Of a stretch of DNA of 64,000 bases, positions 18,801-29,880 are shown one piece after another. The stretch's first letter is position 1. Each line of letters starts with the position of its first letter. The notes under the pieces were generated by a model that saw only the letters and a list, made by a program, of their open reading frames with translations, was not told where the DNA came from and ran no database searches. This DNA comes from Simmondsia chinensis. Its lineage: Eukaryota > Streptophyta > Magnoliopsida > Caryophyllales > Simmondsiaceae. The position numbers and the translations under genes were made by a program. Location of the stretch: NCBI GenBank assembly GCA_018398585.1, contig JAGTTD010000001.1, forward strand, positions 32,377,438 through 32,441,437, written 5' to 3'.

Positions 18801-21800
18801 TAATTGAAATGGCGTTTTCACTTTCCTTGATTTGGTGGCGAACTATGTGAGATTGGAGAAAGTAACAAAGAGAGAAATGTACGTCTTCTTGGATCCTTCT
18901 TGTATACAAATTACTATGGATCAAGGTATGTTCTTTTGACTCAAACATAAGTAAGAAGGATCATGAAATTTTAAGATTAATATAAAATTTAATCAAGAGA
19001 CGTCAAAATCATGAAGTTATATAATGCCTAACGAGTAGTGGTTGATTCATTGTTTATGCATGAAAATATATTTACTTGACTCGGGATAAAATCAGGAAAT
19101 CATGTGACTCGTGTAAATTGATGCGCATTCGTTGATGAGTATACATGTGATATCAAAATGAAAGTTAAGAGGCATTGAGTGTTTAGATCATGAATTTATG
19201 ATCAAGTGACTTTAAATTCACAATTATGAATCATAAATTTTGATTAAATGATACATAAAATTTAATTGAATAACTTTGTATCATGTTAATTTAACAAAAG
19301 GATGAAGATGATGATCATCCGCAGGCAAAAATAAAAAATGATAATTGTAGAATTTGCAATTCTCATGGTGGTTGTGCAAAACGCAATCGATACTAACAGT
19401 AATTTCAAAGGACAATATCGAAGAACAAAAAAAAAAAAAAAGGAAAGACTTGCGGTTTCTTCAGATTCGAACCGGCGTCTCTTGAGAGATTGATATGATC
19501 CTAAGCCATTGATCCAAATTGCATTTCATGCACAATCTATACAACAGCCCATATAAATCGGAAAAAAAAAGGGAATAAAATGAGGCATGTGAAAATAGTT
19601 TGTGAAAATCGAACCAACGCGCTTGAGGAAAGGGATGAAAGAACCCAACCAGCAGTCCAAATTGAGTTTTGTGTACAACCTTCAAACACATATATAATCT
19701 ATATGATTAAATTAAATAAAAAAAAAATGGACGCATGAGTGTCGTTTCAAAGGATTGAACGTACATACCCTGGATGCAAATGTTAAATGATTAACCACTC
19801 ATGTCCGTGCAATTGTGTGCATGATCAAACTAAGAAAATTATTTATTACCTTTTTGATTTGGGCAGTGGTAAAATGATAAATATAATGATGGTTAACATT
19901 TGGTACTATAATAAAATTTAGATAATAATCTAAATGAAGTCATGTATAATTAATTTGGATGATGAACAAATTAAAATTATGAATACATACTTGTTATATA
20001 AGTTGATAATATGAAAATATTATTTTGGGTGGTTGTTGAAACCAGACATTGAGGTGATGCTAAAAAGGAAAATCCTTGTTTAGCATGGTTGTTGAAACCA
20101 AGCGCCGAAATGATTCCAAAACTGATAATAGTAATAATAATTGGATACATGCTCTGCTATTAATTGGTAATCTAAAGATACATGCACTTGTATAACCGTG
20201 GTTGTAATTCATAAAGAATTATGTTGGTTGAGATAAAACATAAATTGTGCATTATGCATAGTAAATTTATGGTTGTATGCATTTGTAATATAAACAATAA
20301 TTATATTGAGAATTAATGCACGTGTGTTAATAATTATGTGAGATGAGCCCATAATATAAAATAAATATGGGTATGTTAATTCGTTCTTGTTTAGACGGTT
20401 ATAGGTTCAATCTCATATATGTATTGTTCACTGATGGAATTATAATGGAGTGAACAATAGCGAATTTGGAAAATCATGAAAAATAATGTTTATATGATTA
20501 TGATTATAAAAGTTTGAGTATAATCTTGTAAGCATGTTAATGATAATACAATGTTAATGCATATTTGCATGAAGGTACAAGTATGGACATTAATGTGGTT
20601 GTATGATTAATGCTTATATGCATGGAAGTATGATTTCATTAGATTGAAGTTAATGCGTCATAAAAAAAAAAAAGGTTTGTGTTACCATATATGTTGATGT
20701 GGTTATGAGGTCCATATGTCCATGAACGTAAACGTGATCATGATGCTTTACGGCTTTGTTATTTATGAAATAAATGCCGTTTGTTTGCTTGATAAATGAA
20801 AATAATGTGAATTTGAATGGAATCTAGTGGATCATGAAATGTATGGATTTTTATATATGTTGATCCCTAGTATAACTGATATAAAGAAATTCACGTTAAA
20901 GTCCATGATTAAGAGTAATGCGAGAGGTTGTATAAAAGCACTTGAAAATGGTGATTTATAATTTCATAACTTACCACATTACTTCGGTGGGTTTTCAAAG
21001 TTATTGGATGTAATGTTCCAATGGAAACCGGCATGCGTGTAAAATTATCGTTTTATCTATCATCATGATTAATGGAGTTGAAGTAAAGCTTACCTGCATG
21101 TTAAAGGCGTAGGTCTATGATGAATGAGTAGTCGGTTAAAATGAAGTATATTTTATACAATGAAGTTTTAAATACTCAAATTGAGTGATAGATTCATGCA
21201 ATTGTTGCATCGTAAATGAGATTTTTGTGTGATGATATGTTCACATGTTAGGATATTGTTAGTCATCAACGTGATAAATTTAAAGAGTATGTAAATACTG
21301 AATTATGATGACTCTATTACCCATAAGTTTTAATGCGTATAAATGGCATGTATTTTCGTATGACTGAATTATGGGTGGAGTAAACATCCTAAGACATAAA
21401 TGTACATGACTACATAGAAAGTGACTTCGAGTTTTTATTGATCTTGAATGATGCATTGTGATAATGTGAATTAAAATAAATTATGATGAAAGTCATGTTT
21501 GAGGGTATATCCCTGGAAAGACTCTAGAACTTTGAAAGAATAAAAGTGTGAAAAGAGAAGTTCCTAGCGATCGGACTTGTGTATTTCTAGAAGAATAAAC
21601 TAGAGATAATATGAACATCAAAGTTCAATATTGTTGTGTCATATATTATGATTCTATGACGAGTCTATGAAGTCTTGCGATGTGGCCTCTTGTAATAGGT
21701 AGTTAATGAATCCGAATAGTGTAAATGAATAGTCTGATAATGACAGTGGATTCATTGTGTGAATGTACATTGCTTACATGTTGAAATTTGGTATGAATAC

Positions 21801-23017
21801 TTAGAATCAAATGAAAATGTTCCAATGGTATAATTGGAAATTGAAAAGGTTAGATATAGCCTTGGTTGTTGAATGGCTGAGTGTAAATAACTAGCTATGT
21901 AAGTAAAGATAATTGGCATGGAGTACACAAGGTATTGGAATGACCACGCGTTGTGGTGTTATTTTAATGAATACTCTTCTATCTAGAAGAATACTTGAAC
22001 TCCAGTTGAACATCCTAGAGGGATGACTATGCTTTTAAAAGCTAGAAAATGTTATAAGTGGTGGGGGTGTTGTTCCTTGAATTTTAAGAAACTAACACGT
22101 GTTATAAATTCCACTGTGATAATAGAGTTTATTGCTCTGGTTTCAGCTTATAAAGAAACATAGCGATTAAAGGATCTTGTGTTTAAAATTCTTTTGTGGC
22201 ACAAGCCAATGTTGTCTATATCTATCTGTTGTGATAGTGAGATGTTTTTAAATGTGAAAGAGTGAGATGTATCACTGAAAGTCCGGACACAACAGTGTCA
22301 AATATTGTGAAGTGAGATAACTCATAAAAGATTGAGTGATCACTGTGGACTTTGAAATGTAAGTCTGAAACTAGTAAATCTCTTATTTGAGAACATTGCT
22401 AGAGACTTGATAATTAAAGGGATGGTGTGAAACCTGTCATTATTAGTCACCCATGATAGGCCCTCAACTCAACGCCTAGTATGACGCTAGGTCTCGAGTT
22501 CAATGAGAGAGACTTGTCATCCGTGTGACTGCAAGCACTAAAAGAGAATGTTTCCATCCCGAGTGTGAAGTGCTTGATACCTACGTTAGTGATTATAAAA
22601 GGATGAGCAAATGCTCTTAATGGACCTGATTTTAGAACTTATTGAATGTCGCATCGCAGGGGCATGATCAATGAGGTCTACCTTAGTGAGTGTTGAAGTT
22701 TGGCAGCTTCAAAGGGGTGATTTTTGACAAGGGTTTGGCCCTGAAACAATCACGAAGGGTACAGGACACAAGGCCATAAATGTGTCGATCTGGGAGGGGT
22801 AGGGTGTGTACGGGGAGTACGCCTTGTGCGTGATTAGATAGTCGGTTAGTCAAATGGGTTGTATGGTTCAAAGCTTGGTCTACCATTTTCGATCCGATTA
22901 ACTGTATGGTCTTTTCACTAGCTGGGGGTTCAATCGTGAGACACCCTCGTTGATGCACAATAAGGCCTCCTTTAATTTGAGATGTTGGTTATTTGAGAAT
23001 GATGGCATTTTGAAAAT
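18801..23017 (+). other. Non-coding interior of the LTR element
   Basis: AT-rich, no frame of plausible length, no recognisable gag or pol motif on either strand. The only structure noted is the tRNA-like repeat trio at 19427-19825. Near 22440-22540 and 22680-22930 there are more GC-rich blocks without identity. Confidence 0.7.
19427..19825 (-). repeat. Three diverged tandem units with tRNA-like boxes
   Basis: Units at about 19450-19545, 19595-19690 and 19737-19822 align with one another. Read on the minus strand, units 1 and 2 have CAATTTGGA, an A-box-like TGGYTTRGG region and a B-box-like GGTTCGAAT or GGTTCGATT; unit 3 has GAGTGGTTAA and CGTTCAATCC. Each is followed 20-45 bp downstream by a run of at least eight T, like a pol III terminator. 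They do not fold into clean tRNAs, so degenerate tRNA-derived units are inferred. Confidence 0.45.
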
Positions 23018-23693
23018 GGTGGGGGAATGTTGGTGTATTTTCAAAATGTATGTGATTGTCCTATACTTGGTTAAGTGTTTTGAACTTGTATGGGATGTGT
23101 GTCGACACACAGGGCCCATGTGTCAATACACAATCCAACAGTGCCATTTGTATGTTGACACACAAATCTTACAGAATTACAGTAATATTTTGATAAGTTT
23201 GGGACGTCTTTTGAACCTTATTTTCTTATATTATTTTCCCCTATTATTTAAGAGAACACATATGAAATGTGTTTACTTGTAATAATTGTGTAATATTAAA
23301 AAAGAAAGTGACTCTTCATGGAGGGATGTGTCCCTTCTTGAAGAGACACTTGAAAAACTATAAATAGCCCTTTGGGGGATTCATTTAAAAAGAGAAGAAA
23401 AGAGAATTCTCTTTTCATGTTTTGAGAAATAAAATACAATTGCAAGTAGCACTTGAAAAATTCATATTTGTGAAAGTCTTTGAAAAGGTTATTCTCATTC
23501 ATCTCACTATGTCTCTCCCTTTACATATTCTCTTCTTCATATATGGTTATTGTTGTATCCCCGAGGATATTTCGTATACCGAAATAAGCCTTAAGGAAAG
23601 TGATTACATGCCTCAACACCTAAGATCTCTCGGTTACCCGGTTCCCGGTATTTTTGGAAAATTTTGCAAGTATTTCAATAATTTGTTCTAACA
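23018..23693 (+). repeat. Purine tract and 3' LTR of the non-coding LTR element
   Basis: GGTGGGGGAA (23018-23027) then TGTTGGTGTATTTTC. The LTR repeats 18122-18780 almost base for base, with a few substitutions and an extra CCGGTTC stretch near its end. Confidence 0.92.
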
Positions 23694-23698
23694 GAATA

Positions 23699-25486
23699 TG
23701 ACGTGTGTGAACTACTTCTACTAGATGTGGAAGATCCTACTGAAGCAGTACTAGGATATTGATTATTGGACGCTAATTTCCGGGAATATTGAGAAAATAA
23801 ACTATGCAAGTCGTTATCGACATCGGCAATGAAAGTGTCGATATTAAGACTAGGATGCAAATATTTGAAAAAATATTGGCAAAACAAGTTTAAACCCCCA
23901 CATTTACAACGAGGATCTAAAATAGTTGCCAAGCAGTATGTAAGAGGCAGTTCAGAATAATATTTGGCAAACTTTTCTTTCATTGCCTTAATCGATTCGA
24001 ACAAAATGGGGTTGGATTCATTACCCACCATCCAATTGACAATATCAAGCAATCTTGATATTGCTTGAGGTATGGTCAGATAGTAGCAACCGAAAAAAAT
24101 GTCGTTGCCTCTTTAAACATGCTAAAAATTTTACAAATGATCTATTGTCTCCCAATTTATACCGGCCAGGTTATAATCGCTCCATTCTGTACGATTTTCT
24201 TGGGCGAATTCCATCAGAACGTCTTTGTATGGTAGAATGCGCTCTAACATTTCTACCGTAGACGACCACCTAGTTTGGGAGTCTAATTTGAATTGTTTAT
24301 ATTCTATGTTATGCAATCTACATAAATTTCTAAATCTTCTTTTTCTAGTGCCGGATGATTTAATAGATATTATTACGGATCTTAAGGTGGTAAGGGATAC
24401 TTTTATAAGATCTAAACCATCCATTACCATTAAATGCAAAAAGTGACAAATGCAACGAATATGGAAACACTTCCCACCTAACATGGGTCTCATTTGCCTA
24501 ATTAAATGTGTAACGGATGCAGTGTTATTGGTAGCATTGTCGAACGTAATATTGAAGATACGTCACTCTATGCCCCAGTCACGGATTGCCGTCATAATCG
24601 CACCCGTAATTATCTCGGCAGTGTGGGGGCAATCTAAAAGTCCAAAATGAATTATCCTCTTTTGGAGGATGAAGGATTCATCGGTCCAGTGTGCCGTTAT
24701 GCATATATAAGGTTGGCCGGGTTTCGAAGTCCATACGTCCGATGTCAACGAGAACATGCTCGTGTTCGTCGTAAAAAGTGTTAAGACCCCAGCTTTCATC
24801 CCATGGTACAACGTAAAAGCGTCCCGCTTTACGGTGTTCCGAGGAATCCTCACAATAGCGGGGTTCACATTTCGTTGGAGGTAGTTGACGAAATTTGGGT
24901 CTTCACCGGTATTAAAAGGCCTTTCACTCAAAATTATATGTTTAGCTAGACCCTTTCGGTTGCTCTCTTGAGAGAACCTAAAATTAGCAAGTGCATGGGT
25001 CACTTGCTGTATTAGACGTTGTTGGCTCTTATCTGGGTATTGCTCGGGGTGGCACCTAAGTATATGTCTGTTTAATGTGCTCGTCCCACTGCCAGGTTGA
25101 TGGCTAAAATCCCTAGCTGGGTCAAATAATTTACAAGTTGCTTTATTAGTTGTCTTATTAAGGGTAAAGTGCTTCCATACCCCACTAGTTGTACGCCTAC
25201 TAGCACCGGTACTAGTTTCAGGCTGGGCTTCGGTGGTGGGCGTGGGTTCCTCATCAGTTTGTGAGTCTCCCACCCCACCACCACCTAACTCATGATAATC
25301 TTGTTGTTGTGAAAAGTCATAATCTATGCTATCATCAGTGTATGGAGGTGATGGATCTGGTTGTATAAAAGCTCGTTCTTCAGTATTAAATAAGACAATT
25401 CTACTCCTTTTAGGGATTCTGGGTGGCCAAGAAGGGCTAGAACTAGCACGACCGGGTCCAGAGGATGATGAAGAGTTGTGTTACAT
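23699..25486 (-). pseudogene. hAT transposase N-terminal and central part
   Basis: One reading frame from a likely ATG at 25484-25486 runs down to the LTR insertion, and with 17687-18121 would make about 740 codons. Stops: codon 2 (TAA, probably from CAA), TGA at 24563-24565 (context GIE*RIF, probably from CGA), and three stops close together near 24120-24132. After a Ser/Pro-rich N-terminus comes a BED-type zinc finger: GVWKHFTL, TCKLF, GTSTLNRHILRCHP. The second Cys of the finger is Phe here, so zinc binding is probably lost. Then come catalytic-core blocks: SLTSDVWTS, IRDWGIE, ITFDNATNNTAS, CICHFLHLMV and TRWSSTVEML. The family matches plant RICESLEEPER/DAYSLEEPER-type hAT proteins. Confidence 0.9.
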
Positions 25487-25800
25487 ATTAGTATAAGTGA
25501 TTAGTATTTATAAAGTGCAAGTGGTAATACAAATTAAATAACTAAAAATGCGAATCAAATAAAATTGCGATACTAAAATTACCGAGACAAGAGAACAATG
25601 AAATTCGAACTTCAGCCAAACACTTTACGAACTTCGAACTTTAAAGCACAATTTTGCAATTAGCAAGATTAGAGAAGATGGGAGATGATGAATGTATAGA
25701 GAGAAAAGAGAGGATTGAAGATTTGGTGAGAAAATGGATTGGGGAGGTTTAAGTATTTATAGAAAAAAAAAATATAATTTTTTTTTATTTTTATTTGAAG
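25487..25800 (-). other. hAT 5' untranslated region
   Basis: AT-rich stretch upstream of the transposase start, with no coding frame. Promoter elements were not pinned down. Confidence 0.5.
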
Positions 25801-25955
25801 AGCCTTTAAACGGCTCTTTTAAAAGAGCCGTTGCCCTCGGGTCAGGCCCGCACGGGCCCTGAGGCCACCAAAAATTGGCCCGAGGCCCGGCTCGGGGTAC
25901 ACCGGGCTCGGGCCGGGTCGGTTTTCGGGCCGGCTCGGCCCGGTGGCCACCACTA
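25801..25955. repeat. hAT right terminus with palindrome and GC-rich motifs
   Basis: Contains a perfect 24-bp palindrome at 25809-25832 (arm AACGGCTCTTTT) and then a dense run of GGCCC, GGGCC and CGGCTC words up to the terminal TGGCCACCACTA. The opposite end has the same GC-rich motif family. Confidence 0.8.
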
Positions 25956-25963
25956 GATGCAAG

Positions 25964-26310
25964 CAACCTATTATAAATCCACCTATTGACTCAATTAATC
26001 CAAGGTGTTCGAAAAAATCCATTACAGAATACCAAATCAAATTTCTGAAATACTGACCAGAAAATGCAGTGAACCATACCGAATTTCTGGTTCAGTTAAC
26101 AGAACCGAATAAATTTGAGGTATTTCGTGACGGTAACGGTGAGTGATTTTGTCTATTTCAGTTAACCGATTTATCGAATAGTATATATCATATGTATGTT
26201 TTTACATATTCATAATATTATATTGTTTACTAAATATGCTTTTCTAGCATATTAGTGACTATTCCATAATATATGATCAACTTTATCTTTTTCTCCCAAT
26301 TCATCTCTTA
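25964..26310. repeat. Interior of the large inverted-repeat element, left part
   Basis: Sequence between the hAT and copia-3 with GGTTCAGTTAAC, CGGTAACGG and GTTAACCG words. The inverted counterparts lie at about 29500-29700. Non-coding. Confidence 0.5.
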
Positions 26311-26315
26311 TCATA

Positions 26316-26653
26316 TGTTAGGACCACCCACAAATTACCGAACCTTAAATCGAAATAGCAAGTGCTGAATTAAACGGGAATGGGGGAAAAATATTAGACA
26401 CCGGAATTTACATGGTTCAGCTGAAGCCTACATCCACGGAGGGGGAGCAAAATATTCGCAGGATTACAATCTTGTTCTCTCTTCCTCACTTGTGTTTTGC
26501 TCATATTACAATACCAGCCAAGAGTGCCTATAAATAGGCCTCTTACAAACAAAACTGCTGGAAGCTTAAGAGTCATGTCATAAACACTAGCCCTAATAAC
26601 TTCGGCTAATAATTACGATGGTTTCCGAAAATGAACAGTCTCCACACTTAACG
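26316..26653 (-). repeat. copia-3 3' LTR
   Basis: On the plus strand starts TGTTAGGACCACCC and ends CACACTTAACG; the final A of the other copy is G here. A GTGGGAG purine tract (minus strand) lies at its inner side near 26655-26665. Confidence 0.9.
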
Positions 26654-26711
26654 ATCTCCCACTTGGAGACTGTACATTAATCCTCCATGCTTCCCCCTCC
26701 CCACACAATCA

Positions 26712-27614
26712 TCATGCGTGAACTCTACCTAAAGCCCGGCCCGGCTTCAGTATATCAGGCGGTACACTCTTTTTTAGCAGAACTGCTGGATTTACGCTCC
26801 CACTTATCTTCTTGTACCAGGAATTCATTCCAGCTCCCACTGCTAGCTTAACAAATGTACTCAACCTCACATCAGAACGACTCTTCTGATTGATCAATTT
26901 ACCCATCGGCTTTCTGGACTGGCATGACATCTCAGGAAGTGGCTTCCAACTGACACGTTTTAACCTCCGCAAAGCTAAGTTTCCTGCAGTAAACTCACCA
27001 TCAACTGCCTCCGACATTGAAAACAAAGTGCTCGACTTCAGACCACGGGCTATCACTAATGCCCCTTTCGAGATGACCCACTTTCCTTCCGAGAACCTGA
27101 CATAATACCCATTGTCGTCAAGCTGTCCTACCGATATCAGATTATTCTTCAAATCGGGCACAAATCTCACACCATGTAAAGTCCACCTAGATCCATGCGG
27201 CGATGAAATATTTACATCACCCATACCGATAACTTCTAACGGCTGTCCACTCGCCCAATACACTTTACCATAATCCCCAGCAACAAAATTCTGAATCACA
27301 TCCCTACACAATGTAGCGTGAAACGAAGCCCCTAAATCTAGAGTCCAGTCATCCACTGGTGAATGTACGGTAAGAGCTAGAGCATCCCGTATTATCTCTT
27401 CAGTCACAACATTGGCTGTATCTGGGTCTTACCTGTTTAAGACTCTACACTTTCTCTTCACGTGTCCCGGTTTTCCGCAGTGGCAACACCACCCCCTTTG
27501 GCTTGTCCTGCTGCTGCTTTTGCCCCTACGTGATCTTTCCAAACCCCTACCCCGGGATTCCACTCTCAAGGTGTGATTCTCACCAAAATCTCGTTGGCAC
27601 ACCTCCTCGACCAA
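26712..27614 (-). pseudogene. copia-3 zinc knuckle, protease and unusual C-terminal tail
   Basis: A basic Ser/Arg linker leads to a CCHC knuckle (CHCGKPGHVKRKC). After one in-frame TAA near 27430 the same frame enters the protease (VDDWTLDLGASFHAT). The catalytic Asp is present, but the normal D-S/T-G triad is D-L-G. Conserved copia blocks follow (IGMGDVNIS, NNLISVGQLDDNGY, GKWVISKGALVIARG). Then, instead of GAG-pre-integrase, about 95 residues of basic sequence I do not recognise run to a stop at 26712, ending GRALGRVHA. The tail probably comes from a pol deletion joining gag-pro to 3' sequence. Confidence 0.82.
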
Positions 27615-27744
27615 TATTAAATCACGTATGTCACCGTATTTTTATTTCTCTTTCCCGGTAGAATTACTGACCACCTTCCTCGTGGCCTCCCAACTGTTGG
27701 GCAAAGAGGCTAATAACACTAGTGCTCAAATTTCATCATCAAAT
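27615..27744 (-). other. copia-3 gag, decayed segment
   Basis: Lies between the two readable gag pieces; contains stops in every frame but keeps scattered gag-like words. Confidence 0.5.
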
Positions 27745-28159
27745 TTAATTTCCATTAACATTAACTAATTTATAATCGTATTGAAAGTGTGTAAATGCTG
27801 GGCAACAGAACAACCTTTCATCATATTCAAATTGAACAACTTCTTCATCAAGATGCACCTTGTTGTTGGTTGATGGTTTCTCATAAATGCTCGACAAAGC
27901 TGCCATCAAACCCGCTGTTGTCTTCTCGTTGACAACATTGTGTGCTACAGTCTGGGACAGAGTAAGTCTAATGACACCCAAAACTTGTAGGTCCAAACAA
28001 GCTCCACTCATCATCCTCCATATTCTCAGGCTTCTTTCCTGATAGAGGCAACTGCAACTTTTTCGCGTACAGAAAATCCTCGATCTGCATCCGCCAATAC
28101 TCAAAATCAGTTCCTTCAAATTTCTCAATACCGAAAATTTTCACCTCGCCAGTTGCCAT
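27745..28159 (-). pseudogene. copia-3 gag N-terminal part, frameshifted
   Basis: ATG at 28157-28159 starts MATGEVKIFGIEKFEGTDF and FEYWRMQIEDFLYAKKL, the usual Tnt1-type gag beginning. A frameshift near 27990-28020 moves the continuation (VLGVIRLTLSQTVAHNV, MAALSSIYEKPSTNNKVHL) to another frame, and a second shift follows near 27840. Helical gag body; would form the particle core. Confidence 0.85.
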
Positions 28160-28908
28160 TGATGAACACTTCTGATTTTAATCTCCTCGAACACTGAATT
28201 TTTTTTAAACTGATCTAATTTTTTTTTCCATAAATTTGGTCAACCCTTTTGTTGACCCAAACCAAAAAAAATTGGACAAATGAGAAACCCAGACTCAAAG
28301 CACACCATCTCTATACTGCATCTTCTTTCATTAGACCCTTCGGCTTCTCCCAGGCCAACGTAACCACCGTCACCTCAGATCTCTCCTCTGTTCAGTTTCA
28401 CTCTCTCACCAGATACCACGGCGGAGCCTCCTTCCTGTGGTCGTTCACAGAACCTGGGCGACACACCGCCGCTGGCCGAATTCGAACAGTGGCACCACGA
28501 AGCTTCGACGCTGCCGACAACTCACCGCCGATCCCTGTTCGGCCTTCGAGAAGTAACCACTGCTTCGCTCACTGTCGTCTTCAACAACCGACCTTTGATT
28601 CCTCGCAGAACCACCACTGCGCCACTGCCGAACTCTCACTGACGGTCATCGTTCACCGATTTGCTTGGGAACCACCAGATCTGTAACCCAGGTAACCCGA
28701 TCTCATCTTTTTCACCTCCGTTCACCACCACACATGGCCTGAAACTGCCATGCACCACCACACGTGCTGCCGAATTTTCTTCCTCTGGCGCGTTTAACCA
28801 CGTGCCGCTTCTTTAACACTGACGATTGCTTCGTCAAAATAGGAACACCAGCCACCGGTCCTCCCCTCCCACTCAAGCAGCTATTTCTCCGACTTAGGTT
28901 CCACATAG
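28160..28908 (-). other. copia-3 5' leader
   Basis: About 750 bp between primer site and gag, clearly more GC-rich than the rest of the area. A 145-codon plus-strand frame at 28249-28686 resembles no known protein and probably reflects base composition. Confidence 0.55.
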
Positions 28909-28921
28909 GGCTTTGATACCA
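28909..28921 (-). promoter_or_regulatory. copia-3 primer-binding site
   Basis: Minus strand reads TGGTATCAAAGCC two bases after the LTR end, one change from the tRNA-iMet complement TGGTATCAGAGC. Confidence 0.88.
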
Positions 28922-28923
28922 GT

Positions 28924-29271
28924 TGTTAGGACCACCCACGAATTACCGAACCTTAAATCGAAATAGCAAGTGCGGAATTAAATGGGAATGGGAGAAAAAT
29001 ATTAGACACTGGAATTTACGTGGTTCATCCAAAGCCTACATCCACAGAGGAGGAGCAAAATATCACTATTATAATCAAGGATTACAATCTTGTTCTCTCT
29101 TCCTCACTTGTGTTTTCCTCACATTACAATACCAGCCAAGAGCGTCTATAAATCGGCCTCTTCCAAACGAAACCGCTGGAAGCTCAAGAGTTATGCCATG
29201 AACACTAGTCCTAATAACTTCGGCCAATAATTACGATGGTTTTCGGAAACGAACGGTCTTCACACTTAACA
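28924..29271 (-). repeat. copia-3 5' LTR
   Basis: Plus-strand reading TGTTAGGACCACCC to CACACTTAACA; pairs with 26316-26653 throughout. Confidence 0.9.
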
Positions 29272-29276
29272 TCGTA

Positions 29277-29880
29277 GAGTACTAGTGTTCCACTATTATA
29301 TTCAAAGTACTAACTAAACACTAATTTGCTATAATTCTGTACTATTGTTTGCCCACGTATTGGTTAAATAATATATTATACATTTAATATTTTAGAATTG
29401 GATTATAAGCTTACAATTTGTTCAATATTTACATGTTTAATGTATTTTTTGGACATTTATAAACTATTAAGAAGATAAATCACATAACAGGCTTTCTCTT
29501 ATTTTTTAAGTTACCGATTAACCGACATAACAGAACCAAATTACTGATTTACCTAAAATTGGTTAACCAGTCGTTTCGATTACGGTAACGGTTAGTGATT
29601 TTTGAGTATTTTGGATATGGTTAACTAAACTGAAATACTCTTCGGTATGATTAACCGAACCATAAACACCCACTAAACCCAATCCATGGTCGATCCACTA
29701 AAAGTTTCATTAACTACTTAACATAAATTTAATCTAAGGACCAAATTGACACAATTTTAATTGTAAAGAGACTAAATTGACACAATTAAAAGTAGGACAA
29801 AATTGACAAAATAGATAAAGTATAAGGACCTTTGGTATTAATAACCACACTTTAAATGTTCGAAAAAATATTATGTTCTT
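29277..29880. repeat. Right arm of the large inverted-repeat element
   Basis: 29700-29880 is the inverted complement of 17040-17247 (GGACCAAATTGACACA, AATTGACAC blocks). 29500-29700 (GTTAACC, CGGTAACGG) mirrors 25964-26200. No transposase is coded in what remains, so the superfamily is unknown. Confidence 0.6.

Larger units (their letters stand above)
18122..23693 (+). mobile_element. Large non-coding LTR retrotransposon (LARD-like)
   Basis: LTRs at 18122-18780 and 23028-23693 with TG/CA ends, a GGTGGGGGAA purine tract before the 3' LTR, and perfect GAATA target duplications (18117-18121 and 23694-23698). The 4.2-kb interior has no gag or pol frame. LTR blocks and the sequence just after the 5' LTR match copia-6 at the right end of the window, so copia-6-like elements are its likely enzyme source. 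Confidence 0.93.
17256..25955 (-). mobile_element. hAT DNA transposon with nested LTR element
   Basis: Ends are inverted TAGTGGTGGCCA / TGGCCACCACTA, with perfect 8-bp target duplications GATGCAAG at 17248-17255 and 25956-25963, diagnostic for hAT. Both ends are rich in GGCCCGG and GGGCC motifs. A decayed transposase lies on the minus strand. An LTR element (18122-23693) splits it; without that insertion the transposon is about 3.1 kb, a normal autonomous size. Confidence 0.95.
26316..29271 (-). mobile_element. copia-3: gag-protease-only copia relic
   Basis: LTRs at 26316-26653 and 28924-29271, minus orientation, with flanking 5-mers TCATA (26311-26315) and TCGTA (29272-29276) differing by one base. 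A tRNA-Met primer site, gag, zinc knuckle and protease are present; integrase, RT and RNase H are absent. Gag and protease resemble the Tnt1 group of copia elements. Confidence 0.92.

Noticed and set aside
18516..18803. 95-codon frame in the non-coding LTR element (also at 23422)
   Set aside because: Present twice only because it lies in both LTRs; the copia-6 LTR breaks the frame, so it is not a gene.
28249..28686. 145-codon plus-strand frame opposite copia-3
   Set aside because: Antisense to the GC-rich leader of copia-3; open probably because of base composition, no family recognised.
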